Source of the DNA: Thalassia testudinum
Taxonomy: Eukaryota; Streptophyta; Magnoliopsida; Alismatales; Hydrocharitaceae
Direction of reading: 5' to 3'
Length of the DNA stretch: 64,000 bases
NCBI GenBank assembly: GCA_037157565.1
Contig: JAZHRO010000073.1
Span: forward strand, 11,290,501 to 11,354,500
Shown: in pieces, positions 1-9,935 of the stretch
Position numbering within the stretch: position 1 is the first letter of the stretch
Layout: every line of letters begins with the position of its first letter
The notes under the pieces: model-generated
The model's database searches: none
The model's input: the letters and a program-made list of their open reading frames with translations, nothing else
Told to the model about the DNA's origin: nothing
Program-made: the position numbers and the translations under genes

Positions 1-2430
1 TTAGTACTTCACAACCTTTGGAGCTACTTCACTTAAACTTGTTCGGATCAACCAAATCCGAAAACCTAAGCTGGTGCAAATATTGTCTAGTCATAATTGA
101 TGACTTTTCTAGATTTATTTGGGTATCTTTCTTAAAAAGTAAAGACTTAACCTTTGATGCTTTTAACAAGTTAGTTAGAAGACTACAAAATGAAAAAGGG
201 TATGAAGTAATTAGGATCAGGAGTGATCACAGCGGAGAATTTGAGAATGAATCTATTATCAAGTTCTGTGATCAATATGGGATAAAGCATGAATTTGCAT
301 TTTCTAGAGCTATACCTCAGAATGGTGTAGTTGAGAAGAAAAATAGGGTTTTACAAGAGTGTGCCCGCACAATATTATGCGAGTCAAAGCTGCCTCGATA
401 TTTTTGGACTGAGGCTGTAAACACTGCCTGTTATATTCAGAATAGAACCCTGATCAGACCAATTCTAAAGAAGACACCTTTTGAACTCTATCATGGAGGA
501 ACACCTAGAATTTCCTACTTCAAGATATTCAGATGTCGATGTTTTATACTTAACATTAAAGACAATCTTGATAAGTTCGATGCTAAAAGTTCAGAAAGAA
601 TATTCTTAGGTTATTCAATTAGAAGTAAAGCCTATAGGGTTTTTAACAAGAAGAATTATGTTGTTAAGGAAACCATGCATGTATCTTTTGATGAAACTTT
701 AGTTCAACCAAAATCTTCTGCGATTGATGATGATGACCTAATAGTTGACCCATCAAACATTTCAGAAGAGAATATTTCTAATGAACTACCTAGAGATATT
801 TCATTTGTGAAAGATCATCCAAAAGAATTGGTAATAGGTGAATTGTCTAAAGGAGTTCAAATTAGATCTTCCTTTAATAGTTTACCTTTCACTGCATTTG
901 TTTCACAATTAGAACCCAAAATTATCAATGAAGCCTTTTCTGATAGTCACTGGATCAATGCAATGGAAGATGAGTTAAATCAGTTCAAGAGAAATCAAGT
1001 ATGGGAACTTGTTTCAAAGCATGAATCACAAACCATTATAGGAACTAAGTGGGTCTTTAGGAACAAACTTAATGTATCAGGAGAAGTAGTTAGAAATAAA
1101 GCTAGACTTATGGCCCAAGGGTATAATCAAGAAGGAATTGATTTTGATGAAACATACACTTCCGTAGCTCGCCTAGAATCCATTAGGATGCTGCTAGCCT
1201 TTGCTGCCCATATGAAATACAAACTTTTTGAAATGGACGTCAAAAGTGCCTTCCTAAACGGATTCATCAAGGAGGAAGTCTATGTTAAGTAACCTCTAGA
1301 TTTTGAAGATGTTAAATATCCAGACCATGTCTATCAATTGAACAAAGCTTTATATGGACTTAAACAAACTCCACGAGCTCGGTACGATAGATTAAAATCC
1401 TATCTAATTGAAAATGAATTTAAATTGGTCAAATAGATCCAACCTTATTCACTAAAAGGAAAGAAAATGATCTCCTAATATTACAAATATATGTTGATGA
1501 TATTATTTTCGGTGCTACTAATGATCTGTTATGCCAAGACTTTGCAAAGGTAATGCAGGATCAGTTTGAGATGAGCATGATGGGAGAACTTCGGTTCTTT
1601 TTCGGACTTCAAATTGATCAACTATCCTCTGGAATCTTCATATCTCATACAAAATACACAGCAGAGATACTGAAGAAATTCTTGATAGACAAAGTCAAAG
1701 GTAAAGAAACACCGATGGTAGCTTATACCCAATTGAAAACTAATGACACAGGTAAATCAGTAGATCAAAAATTATATAGAAGCATGATAGGATCTCTGTT
1801 ATATTTAACTGCAAGTAGACTTGATATATTGTTTTGCACTTGTTTGTGTGCTGGCTTTTAAGTAAACCCTAAAGAAACACATCTAAATACTGTTAAAAGA
1901 ATACTTAGGTATCTAAACAACACACAAGACTTAGGACTTTTCTATCCGAAGTCAAAAACATTGGAATTATATTCCTTTTGCGATGCTAACTATGAAGGAG
2001 TTTCATAGACTGAAAGAGTACTAGTGGAACATGTCAATTTCTTGGAAATTCCCTAGTCTCTTGGTTCTCTAGAAACAAAATACTGTTTCACTCTCCACAA
2101 CGAAGTAGAAGACATAGCTGCATCTCTAGCTTATTCACAACTATTATGGATGAAACAAACCTTACAAGATTTTGGCCTATCTTATAATAATAACAAAATT
2201 TTGTGACAACACAAGTGCCATTAATCTATCTAAGAATCCAGTACAACACTCTAAGACTAAACATATATATGTTAAACATGATTTTCTTAGAGATTGTCTT
2301 AAAAGGAGATATCAATCTAGAATTTGTTAACACAAAAAGTCAACTAGCTGATATATTCACAAAACCATTACCAAAAGAGAGGTTTAATCAAATGTCATTT
2401 TGTAGGTTTATCAAGATTAAAAGAGCTTAA
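1..2430 (+). pseudogene. copia pol remnant: integrase, reverse transcriptase, RNase H
   Basis: Polyprotein that would copy and integrate the element. The longest open piece (18-1292, 424 residues) begins inside integrase: catalytic Asp at residues 28/29 (IDDFSRF), Asp70 (RSDHSGEF) and Glu106 (NGVVEKKNR), giving the expected D-35-E spacing. RT follows from about residue 310 (TKWVFRNKL, DVKSAFLNG). A TAA at 1290 and a second stop near 1434 interrupt RT. The catalytic YVDD box is at 1490-1501. The next open piece (1553-1861) holds the rest of RT, with GELRFFFGLQI and RSMIGSLLYLTASR. RNase H is strongly decayed, but the typical C-terminal ADIFTKPLPKERF is readable before 2430. At least five disruptions make it non-functional. 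Family call is firm, lineage within copia less so. Confidence 0.85.
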
Positions 2431-3369
2431 TTAATTTTCCTGATGAATGCTTTGTTCACTGTTTGATCGATCAAAATGGACTATTTGATTGACCAAAACC
2501 TTTGGCAGGAAATCTCCCTTCAAAATTTTGACTTTTGATCAATCAATCAAAATGTTTGATTGACCAATCCGATTGGGTGGGAATTTTCCCTCCAAACATT
2601 CAAACCCTGATCGACCAATTAACATATTTGATCGATCACTTTTTGTTTTGATCGACCAAAAACCCTTTTTGATTGACCAAAACTGGGCGGATTCTCTTTT
2701 CGAAGATTGCGATCTTTTTCCTCGTTTTGCATTCACAATCACTTTTTACCATTTCTAATCTATGTGATTAGTTGCCTTAAGGGTACTTACCTATTTTACT
2801 AATCACGTTCTCTATAAAACACTTCATTTTTAACCCAAATTCTATTATTTTACCCTACCCCACATATTTGGTCCCCACTCCACCAAACTCAACTCCACTC
2901 GACCCCACTCCTCTCCACTGGCCGTGTGATCGACCAACGGCGACGCCACCAACCACTTCACGTGTAGGACCTTCGTGCGTGTGTCCTCGCCCCTTCGTGC
3001 AACCACCTCGCACCTCCTCCATCCGCATCCTCACTCTCTCCCTTGATCGACCATTCTTTGGTTCGATCTTGGTACATTCTAAACCTTGATTACATCCCAT
3101 TCCTTGGATTTTTCTTACGTTTATAATGTGCTTTGACTTAATACTTTCATATTGATGCTTGTTTTTATGTTTGATTGTGAAATCTAGAAATATATGTGAG
3201 CTTATCATCTGGTCAAACACCTTTTTTTTTCGGTCTGTTACGCTTTTGGTCAACCAAATACCTTGGTTGATTGACCAAAAGATGATTTTTCAGTACCTCT
3301 ATTCGGGTCATTTTTGATAGACTAATCTCTTTGTTTGATCGACCAATGTGCTTTTTTTGCTATTTCTGA
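2431..3369 (+). repeat. Spacer with dispersed TTGATCGACCAA repeats
   Basis: Non-coding stretch between pol and the extra ORF. It holds about ten imperfect copies of a 10-13 bp motif (TTGATCGACCAA, TTGATTGACCAA, TTGATCGATCAA), for example near 2464, 2485, 2550, 2609, 2631, 2648, 2671, 2928, 3042, 3247, 3268 and 3339. The same motif recurs in the LTR (5333-5545). Open frames here on both strands are products of the repeats and of Cys-poor, Pro-rich low complexity; I do not accept them as genes. Confidence 0.7.
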
Positions 3370-4062
3370 ATGGCTCCAAAACACCCACGTACTTCCTCCT
3401 CGTCTCATCGTGATGACACCTTTAACTGTTTCTTCATCACTGAGGTCGCACGTGACCATTTTTCCTTATTTGCAAAATTTTTACCGCATGTTGGTAGACT
3501 CATCGACTTTACTTATTTTGAGTCTATATTCCTTGGCATCCGCGAAAAATTTGCTTACCACCAGATTTTACGCCTTTTTGAGCGAAACTTTTACGTGCGT
3601 TCCACGAATAGCCGCATACCTAGTGTTGACCCCATGGCCTGTCACCTATTCTATGCTAATTTGAAAAATATAGGTGAGGGTTTCAACATCGAGTTGACCT
3701 CGAACGTCTATGGCATAGAGGTTCTAGTCAATGCAGATGTTCTTTTTGAGATTCTTGGTTGTCTGTTTGTTGGTCCCACGCTTCTTGAGCTCCATCAACA
3801 GACACAGACGAATACCATTAGGGAAACCTTGCTCACTCCCTCTCACTTTGACTTGGGTCGTCCAGCCAAGTCACCTTATTTTCGTCGTCTTCCATGTTTC
3901 TTAATCAAGTTTTTCTATGGAATTTTGTCTAAATCTACGTCATTTGAAAGCTGCCCTGGTATTATGGTCATCACTCTTTACGCATTCCTTAAGAACAAGT
4001 GGTTCAACTGGAACCACTTGATTCTGTATCTCATGAGCAAGCCTCCCACCAAGTCCTTCTAG
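3370..4062 (+). CDS. Extra ORF downstream of copia pol (plant transposon protein-like)
   Basis: Open frame of 230 residues starting at an ATG. It lacks gag, protease, RT or integrase motifs. Basic Ser/Thr-rich start (MAPKHPRTSSSS), then a globular part with ITEVARDHFSLFAKF, ERNFYVRSTNSR, NVYGIEVLVNADVLFEIL and HLILYLMSKP. This pattern resembles the putative plant transposon protein family (PF20167 in my recollection) found as a third ORF in copia and gypsy elements; in some Sireviruses the ORF at this place has been called envelope-like. No signal peptide or membrane span is evident, so an envelope role is not supported. The related text continues after the TAG (SFQFGTLLSHIF in frame), so the original protein was longer. 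Function unknown. Confidence 0.55.
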   Translation: MAPKHPRTSSSSHRDDTFNCFFITEVARDHFSLFAKFLPHVGRLIDFTYFESIFLGIREKFAYHQILRLFERNFYVRSTNSRIPSVDPMACHLFYANLKNIGEGFNIELTSNVYGIEVLVNADVLFEILGCLFVGPTLLELHQQTQTNTIRETLLTPSHFDLGRPAKSPYFRRLPCFLIKFFYGILSKSTSFESCPGIMVITLYAFLKNKWFNWNHLILYLMSKPPTKSF

Positions 4063-5036
4063 TTTGGGACACTTCTCTCCCATATCTTCTTACACTTCAG
4101 TGTTCCCATGGAAATAAACCATAAATAATTCATCACTAGAGTCTCCATTTTTGATAGATCACTTATATGAAGATGGAGCAAGCATAGGGAGCTCGTGGTG
4201 AGGAAGCAGCCCAGGAGTAGCAACAACAGGAACCATCAGCAGTTCCTCCTCCTTTCGCACCTTATGAGCACTTTACAGCGACATGTCCTCCTCCAGTGCG
4301 ACCATCTCCATCCTTCTATGACCAGGATTGGAGCCTCTTGGACAAATTGCTCTCAGGTAGGGACTTTGTGAGTATTCAGGATGTAACAAATGGTATCTCA
4401 TTAATGATGCATCGGCAAAGGGAGACAGATTTGATGATGATGTGCCATGGGCATCAGGTATCAGACTACCTGAATGCTCAGAGTCTGTTCATGACATTCA
4501 GCAACTGCTTCACCAACCTCCTTGACCTCACTGATCTACTACCATGCCTCCATCCTCTGCAACACCTCCTCCTCCACCTACTACTTCAGTAGCAACACCA
4601 GCAGATCATCAGGTTACACCACCACGCAGGACATCTAGGCAGCCGACACCCAGGTCATCAACTTAGCGTCGCCTTTGTCTTGGTCAGCCTGCATCTTCTA
4701 AGAGATCAGATTCACTAGACCTCGAGTTGGACATTGATCTTTAGAGCACGATGGATGCTTTCATGGCATCATTTGATGATTAATATTATATCTGTTTCTA
4801 TCTTTATTTTGGCATGTATACCTCTAATTTTTCTCTAGACTCTTTTTATATTGTTTTGTTATATTATCTTGTTCCAGACTTTTTTCATTATGATAATGCA
4901 TGAAGATTATCTCCTACAGTTCTATATTTCTTTTTAGCTCTCTTATACTACATGATATTTCTGATGCTTAAGTTACATGTTTTAGGGGGAGTTAAATGTA
5001 AAATCAACTCCAACATTCTTTACTTTTTGCTGAAAT
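4063..5036 (+). other. Decayed C-terminal part of the extra ORF and 3' non-coding region
   Basis: After the stop at 4060 the sequence still looks coding in short pieces: a 98-residue open piece at 4296-4592 (YDQDWSLLDKLLSGRDFVSIQ) and Pro/Ser/Thr-rich stretches to about 4780, typical of the variable C-terminus of this ORF. From about 4790 to 5036 the sequence is AT-rich and non-coding. Confidence 0.5.
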
Positions 5037-5112
5037 AAAAAGGGGGAGATATTATGCAAAATTATTTTCAATTTCATAATTATAATTTTGTTGTCATCAA
5101 AAAGAGGGAGAA
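5037..5112 (+). promoter_or_regulatory. Two polypurine tracts of the copia element
   Basis: AAAAAGGGGGAGAT at 5037-5050 and AAAAAGAGGGAGAA at 5099-5112. The second directly abuts the 3' LTR and is the likely plus-strand primer. Duplicated PPTs are known from Sirevirus-like elements. Confidence 0.75.
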
Positions 5113-6110
5113 TATAAGCACCTCTGTTTTGATGCACCAAAATTATACTTATCGCTAGACTAACATTTCAAGACTATCTCGGATTAAAGCATCTTTCAAG
5201 CCAAGTGCAGATAGTTACTGATGTGTGCGTTTTTATCTTTATTTGAGTCTAGGACATTATTGTAAAGAACCTCAAATAAAACTCAAAAATGGATTTTCGC
5301 GTATCTTTTCAAAATCAAGTTTTTAGGGTTATTGATCGACTAAATTAGTTAATTGATCAACCAAATTACTTTGATCAACTAACCAACTTCATTAACCGAT
5401 CAAATCAGCCCATTTTAGGAAGTTGATAAATATCCTTTCAATCGACCAACCAAGTAAATTGATCGATCAATTAGTGATCAACCAACCACCTTAATTGATC
5501 GACCAAATTACCTTTTGATCAACCAATTAACCTTAATTGATAGACCAATTTAATTTCCTATTCAAGCAAAACTTTTAGTATAAATAGAAGTCGTACGCAA
5601 CCCATCTACACAACAATTTTCAAGAGAAATACCTTTTAAGAAAGTAGTGCTTCTCATGCTTATTCCAAAAGCCTCCGCTCCCCATTCTTCACATTCTTTA
5701 AAAGCACGATGCCTTGAACCTCTGCGAAAAATTCAGTTTAATCTTTTATTGAGGTTCCATTGAAGTTATTTCTGTTATTCTATTTTGTTGCTTTGATTTA
5801 CGGATCCCAAGATTGGTGGGAAGATCCGTGGTTGTTTTTGCTTTTCTTCAGGATAAAAAGAGAAGTGGTTGTAAGAGGTTGTGCCACCCTCATTCAAGTG
5901 GTACGGTTAGTGGATTGACTAGCTTGGACTAGTCAGAAAAATCCTAAGCTGGGAGGCTTAGATAGTGGTTTTCACTCGATTTGGGTTTCCACTATAAATC
6001 AAGTGTACTCTGTCCTTGAATCTCTTGTGATTTATTTTTGATCTGTATATATATATACTTTTAAGATGATATTATTTACCCCTCCCCTCTAGTATACGTT
6101 ACGATCTGCA
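5113..6110 (+). repeat. 3' LTR of the copia element
   Basis: Starts right after the PPT (degenerate TATAAGCACC for an expected TG start) and ends in GATCTGCA. It contains a TATA box at 5579-5587, a dense set of TTGATCGACCAA-type repeats in U3 (5333-5545), and a C-rich end (6079-6090) typical of such LTRs. The 5' partner is outside the window. Confidence 0.7.
5579..5587 (+). promoter_or_regulatory. TATA box of the copia LTR
   Basis: TATAAATAG about 30 bp after the last TTGATCGACCAA-type repeat; the repeats thus sit where U3 enhancer elements are expected. Confidence 0.6.
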
Positions 6111-6565
6111 GGATATTCTCCTACTCTCAAAGGGTAGTTAAGAAGCACCACAAACGCATCGTCTTAAAGGGTTCTCTTACTTGCAACCCTTAGTTACATC
6201 CTTAGAGTACCTTTTCACTAGATCATTTGAGAATATTATTTAAGCAAAGTGTAGGTCTTAAGGCATTGGAAGGTCGGTTTAGGTTGCGTAACTAGATTAA
6301 ACAACTTGTTTGGCCATGTATAACAATTATTTTGACCTCAGCCTTCTTCAAAATAGAATCGGCCAGGAATCTCAAGTTGCCTCATCTCTCTTATACCACT
6401 TAAGTGGGAACGGAGGAGTACTACATTGACTCTATTTGGCTAATCTGTGAAGTCGATTTGAGTATTGATTAAAGAGACCTATTCAAGGTGGGTTCTCTTG
6501 AATTGTGTTTGGTTGCTATTGTATGCTTGGTAGATGCTTTCTTAAGGATAGATTAGTGTTTAATC
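6111..6565 (+). other. Leader region of Athila-1
   Basis: Non-coding sequence between the copia LTR end and the first gag-like codons. The GGTTCTCTTG...TTGTATGCTTGGTAG stretch (6490-6533) looks like the leader that precedes gag in Athila elements. No PBS or 5' LTR is seen, so the 5' end is lost or replaced. Confidence 0.4.
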
Positions 6566-8090
6566 CTGAGCTTGAGAGAATCCTTAGGAGAACCCACCAA
6601 AGAGACAGGACGGTTGATCAAGGAGCAAATCAACTGAAAACTTTGAGGGACTATTTTGTCCCCACCAATCAACCTACTTAAGCACTTAGAAGATCAGCAT
6701 GGGATAATTCATATGAGATCAAGAGTAGTACCATATCCTTGTGCCCTCCTTGTATGGTACAGCTAGGGAGGACCCCTATCGGCATTTAGAGTTCACCGAG
6801 GTCTACTCCATGGTGAAAGTTTATAACTTTACTGATGAAGCCCTGATGAGAACCCTCTTTCCCTTCTCCCTTAAGGACAAGGCAAAACACTAGTACCACA
6901 CTTTAGATGCTAGGGTAAATGACTGGAACACCCTTAAGGGAGAATTCGTGAAGTAGTATTACCTGATGAGCAAAACCAACCACTACAAGAGGGAAATCAT
7001 GAGTTTTGCTCAATTAGATGGGGAGCAATTTCATGAGATGTGGGAGCATTTTAATGACTTGATTAGGTTGTGCCCCCACCATCAAGTCCTAAGATGGAAA
7101 TTGGTTGAGAGATTCTATAACAGATTATCTGAATGGCATAAGCAAACCATTAATGCTGCCTGTACTAGAACATTCATGACCAAGACTGAGGACGAAGCCT
7201 GGATGTTATTTAAAACTTTGAGTGATAATTCCATTCATATGTCCTATGCCTATGAAGAAAGAAAACCATCCATCCTGGAGAGGAAGATGGAGGCCCTTAA
7301 AGCTGGTGCTACTCAAGATTTGGCCTATCAGATTCAACTATTGAATAAAAATTTTGATAGACTTTTAGCAAACCCTGGCATGCATCCGCAAGTAGCCTTT
7401 ATTATCCAAGCTCCGAGTAAATGCTCCATTTGCCAAAGCACTTCACACACCACTGTGGAGTGCCAATTGGTGAATCAATTCCCTAAGTTGATTCAAGTCA
7501 ATTTGAATATGGCCCAGGGATTCTGCCCACCCCCTAAGAGCAACCCATACTCTAATACTTACAACCTGAGGTGGCGGAATCATCCAAATTTCTTGTAGAA
7601 GCAAAGTGATGCTTCCAACCCAGGGAATGCAAGACCCCAACCTCCCCAACCCATATACCAGTCACCTTATATAACCCCTCCTTAGAATAAGCCCTCTAAG
7701 ATGGATAAACTCAAAGCAATGATAAACGCAATGCAAGAGCATCAGAACATGGTCATCCAGTCTAAGAATAAGATCACTAAAATGCAATTCCAAATTGGTC
7801 ATCTTATAGAGGCAGTTAGACAATGTGATCCGAGGAAGTTGCCTAGCACTTCTAAGAAGAACCCGAAGGATAAGGGGATCATATCCAGAGAGCACACTCA
7901 AGCTATGACCATGCTGAGGAGTGGCAAAGAAGTTGTTAAACCTGATAGCCCTCCTATGGTCACCCCTCAGAATCCCCCTCCTACATCGACCTCGACTTTC
8001 ACCCTCACCGAGGAAGAGCCACACTTCCCTCCCTCGCTTGAAACGACCCACCCGAAGGATGTCATTATTCTGCCACCCCTTTCCTAACAC
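6566..8090 (+). pseudogene. Athila-1 gag remnant
   Basis: Capsid/nucleocapsid precursor. Start of the protein readable around 6566 (ERILRRTHQRD, LRDYFVP). The main open piece 6966-7598 (210 residues) holds the capsid core: EQFHEMWEHFNDLIRLCPHH near residue 20, then a CX2CX4HX4C zinc knuckle (CSICQSTSHTTVEC), then the Athila hallmark SNPYSNTYN followed by RWRNHPNF. A further open piece 7701-8087 covers the C-terminal linker (MLRSGKEV). Stops at 6958, 7596 and elsewhere disable it. Unlike element 2, this gag keeps a canonical zinc knuckle. Confidence 0.85.
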
Positions 8091-8808
8091 GAAAATCCCT
8101 TCACCCAAAAGCCGAGGGTGCCCTATCCAAAGCACCTATCCGCTCCAAGGGAATCTTCTATTGGCTCATCTAGAGCCAAGGATAGGATGGATGATATTAT
8201 GGACACCTTTAGGCAAGTCCATATTAAGTTGCCTTTGTTAGATGCTATAAAGTAGATTTTGTCCTATACCAAGTTTCTAAAGGACCTGTGCATGCAGAAG
8301 AGAAAATCATGAAAATAGGTCTAGGCTAAGGTCGTCCTACTCGACCTAGTCAGCTTGATCCTACAACATGGTACACCTCCCAAACTAAAGGAACCTAGGA
8401 ACCCCGTATATTTTTGTGGCCATTGGAGACCAACGCATTGATGAGGCTCTCCTCAACCTAGGTGTAAGGGTTAATATATTATCGAGCTTAGTCAATAAGA
8501 TATTAGGAGGAGGTGAGTTAAAGCTTAGTCCCATTGCCCTCCAGGTAGCTAATAGATCACTCGAGATACCATGCAGGATTTTAGAAGATGTCTTGGTAAG
8601 AGTGGAGGACTTCTTTCCCAGTGATTTCTTAATATTGGATACTAACCTATCCAACTGACCCACCAAACCCTCAATTATTTTAGGGCTTTCCTTTCTGGTC
8701 ACGACCAATGCCTCTATTAATTGCAAATTAGGGGCGCTAAAGATGGGCTTCGGGAATCGAAAAATCCAACAAATGTGTTTGATGCCTATAAACAACCCGA
8801 ATTGGAAG
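8091..8808 (+). pseudogene. Athila-1 protease remnant, left part
   Basis: Retroviral-type aspartic protease. The open piece 8416-8658 carries the active-site region, but the catalytic DLGA has become NLGV (Asn codon at 8455-8457), so catalysis is lost even apart from the stops. LSFLVTTNASINC (from about 8690) corresponds to the second conserved half. The gene is interrupted at 8808 by the hAT element and resumes at 9936-9943, the second copy of the 8-bp target. Confidence 0.8.
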
Positions 8809-9935
8809 CAAGGATTGATATATCGATGATATATCACCGATATATCGATATCGCCGGGTCAGTACATATCGATATCAGCCTTAATATCTTTTTTCCATGA
8901 TATCGCCGATATATCGCCCATATCGTCAATATATTGCCCATATCGCTGATATATTGGAGATATATCACCGATATATTAGAGATATATCATCGATATCATG
9001 GACTTTTGTTGAACTTTAGAGCTGTACATGCTAGGGTTCTTACTTCCTTGTAGTCCATCAAATATGCCAACTTTAGAGTTGTACATTCTCTGTCAACAAT
9101 TCAGTCATTGCACTGGGTTTTACTTATTAAAAAATACGAAGAAGATTCTAAAACATCAGTGAGAAATACTTTAACATCTTCAAACCTCTACAAAAAGATG
9201 CATAAAACTAAGTACTTTGATAATCCATGGGGGTATTGAAAGGGCTATCTTGTTATCTTCCTTAGGATTTAAAAATGTCATCCATGATGGTTCTTCTTTC
9301 TTTCTCCCACAACAACCTAGGGTTGACAGGCTCACTTGTTTCAGCATGGCTTGTCTAAGTATTTGCCAAGGTTTGACATATCGCGATATATCGGTGATAT
9401 ATCGCCGATATATCGCATATCAACGAGTTGGGTGGTATCGATACCACCCAAAGTGTATTTTTCCTATATATCGGTGATATATCGCCGATATATCGGGCGA
9501 TATCACCGATATACCGACGATATATTGCCGATTGGGTGGGAAAAATAGTGCTGTGGCGTTGTTGAAATTGGACGGTTGGGCGGGAGGTTGAAAACGGTAG
9601 GGTAGGACTAGGTGGGAGGCGTGAGATTGAAAATAGGTAAACACAGACATAGACATAGACACAGACACACAGACAGGGCTGGACTGGATTGGAGTTGTTC
9701 GGAACCCACACACACACACACGCACGTGCACGCACACACACACACACATTTTTTAGCCATTTCTTTATGATATATTAGTTATAAAAATGTTAATTTGACA
9801 TTTTTTAATATTTTATGACTTTCTGAGTAATTCACCAAAAATTCACCGATATCAGCGATATATCAGCGATATATCCCCGATATATCCCCATTTTGACTTG
9901 TCGATACGATATAGATATCGATATTTAAAACCTTG
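8809..9935. mobile_element. Non-autonomous hAT-type element rich in ATATCG repeats
   Basis: 1127 bp flanked by perfect 8-bp direct repeats ATTGGAAG (8801-8808 and 9936-9943). Ends are inverted: CAAGG at the left and CCTTG at the right, with imperfect extension (CAAGGATTGATATATCGATG against CAAGGTTTTAAATATCGATA). The 8-bp duplication and CA-start TIRs point to hAT. No transposase is encoded. The subterminal zones (8815-8970, 9376-9530, 9846-9925) are packed with GATATATCGNCGATATATCG-like repeats, as expected for transposase binding. A CA-rich simple repeat lies at 9640-9748. Removing it with one target copy reopens the Athila-1 reading frame. Confidence 0.85.

Larger units (their letters stand above)
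1..6110 (+). mobile_element. Ty1/copia retrotransposon, 5' part outside window
   Basis: The order integrase, reverse transcriptase, RNase H, extra ORF, polypurine tract, LTR is that of a plant Ty1/copia element, and the extra ORF after pol together with AAAAAGGGGGAGA-type polypurine tracts recalls Sirevirus-like copias. Gag, protease, the first part of integrase and the 5' LTR lie left of the window. The coding part carries many stops and frameshifts, so this copy is dead. The 3' LTR end near 6110 is judged from the TGCA terminus and the sequence typical of such LTR ends; no target duplication can be checked because the 5' end is missing. Confidence 0.8.

Noticed and set aside
3370..4062. Retroviral-type envelope protein
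   Set aside because: No signal peptide, transmembrane span, or cleavage-site pattern.
2461..5545. CRISPR-like short repeats (TTGATCGACCAA)
   Set aside because: Spacing is irregular, repeats are only about 12 bp and imperfect, and there is no leader or cas gene; the context is a plant retrotransposon.
9355..9749. 130-residue Cys/Val-rich minus-strand frame
   Set aside because: Translation of the CA/GT simple repeat and ATATCG repeats inside the hAT element.
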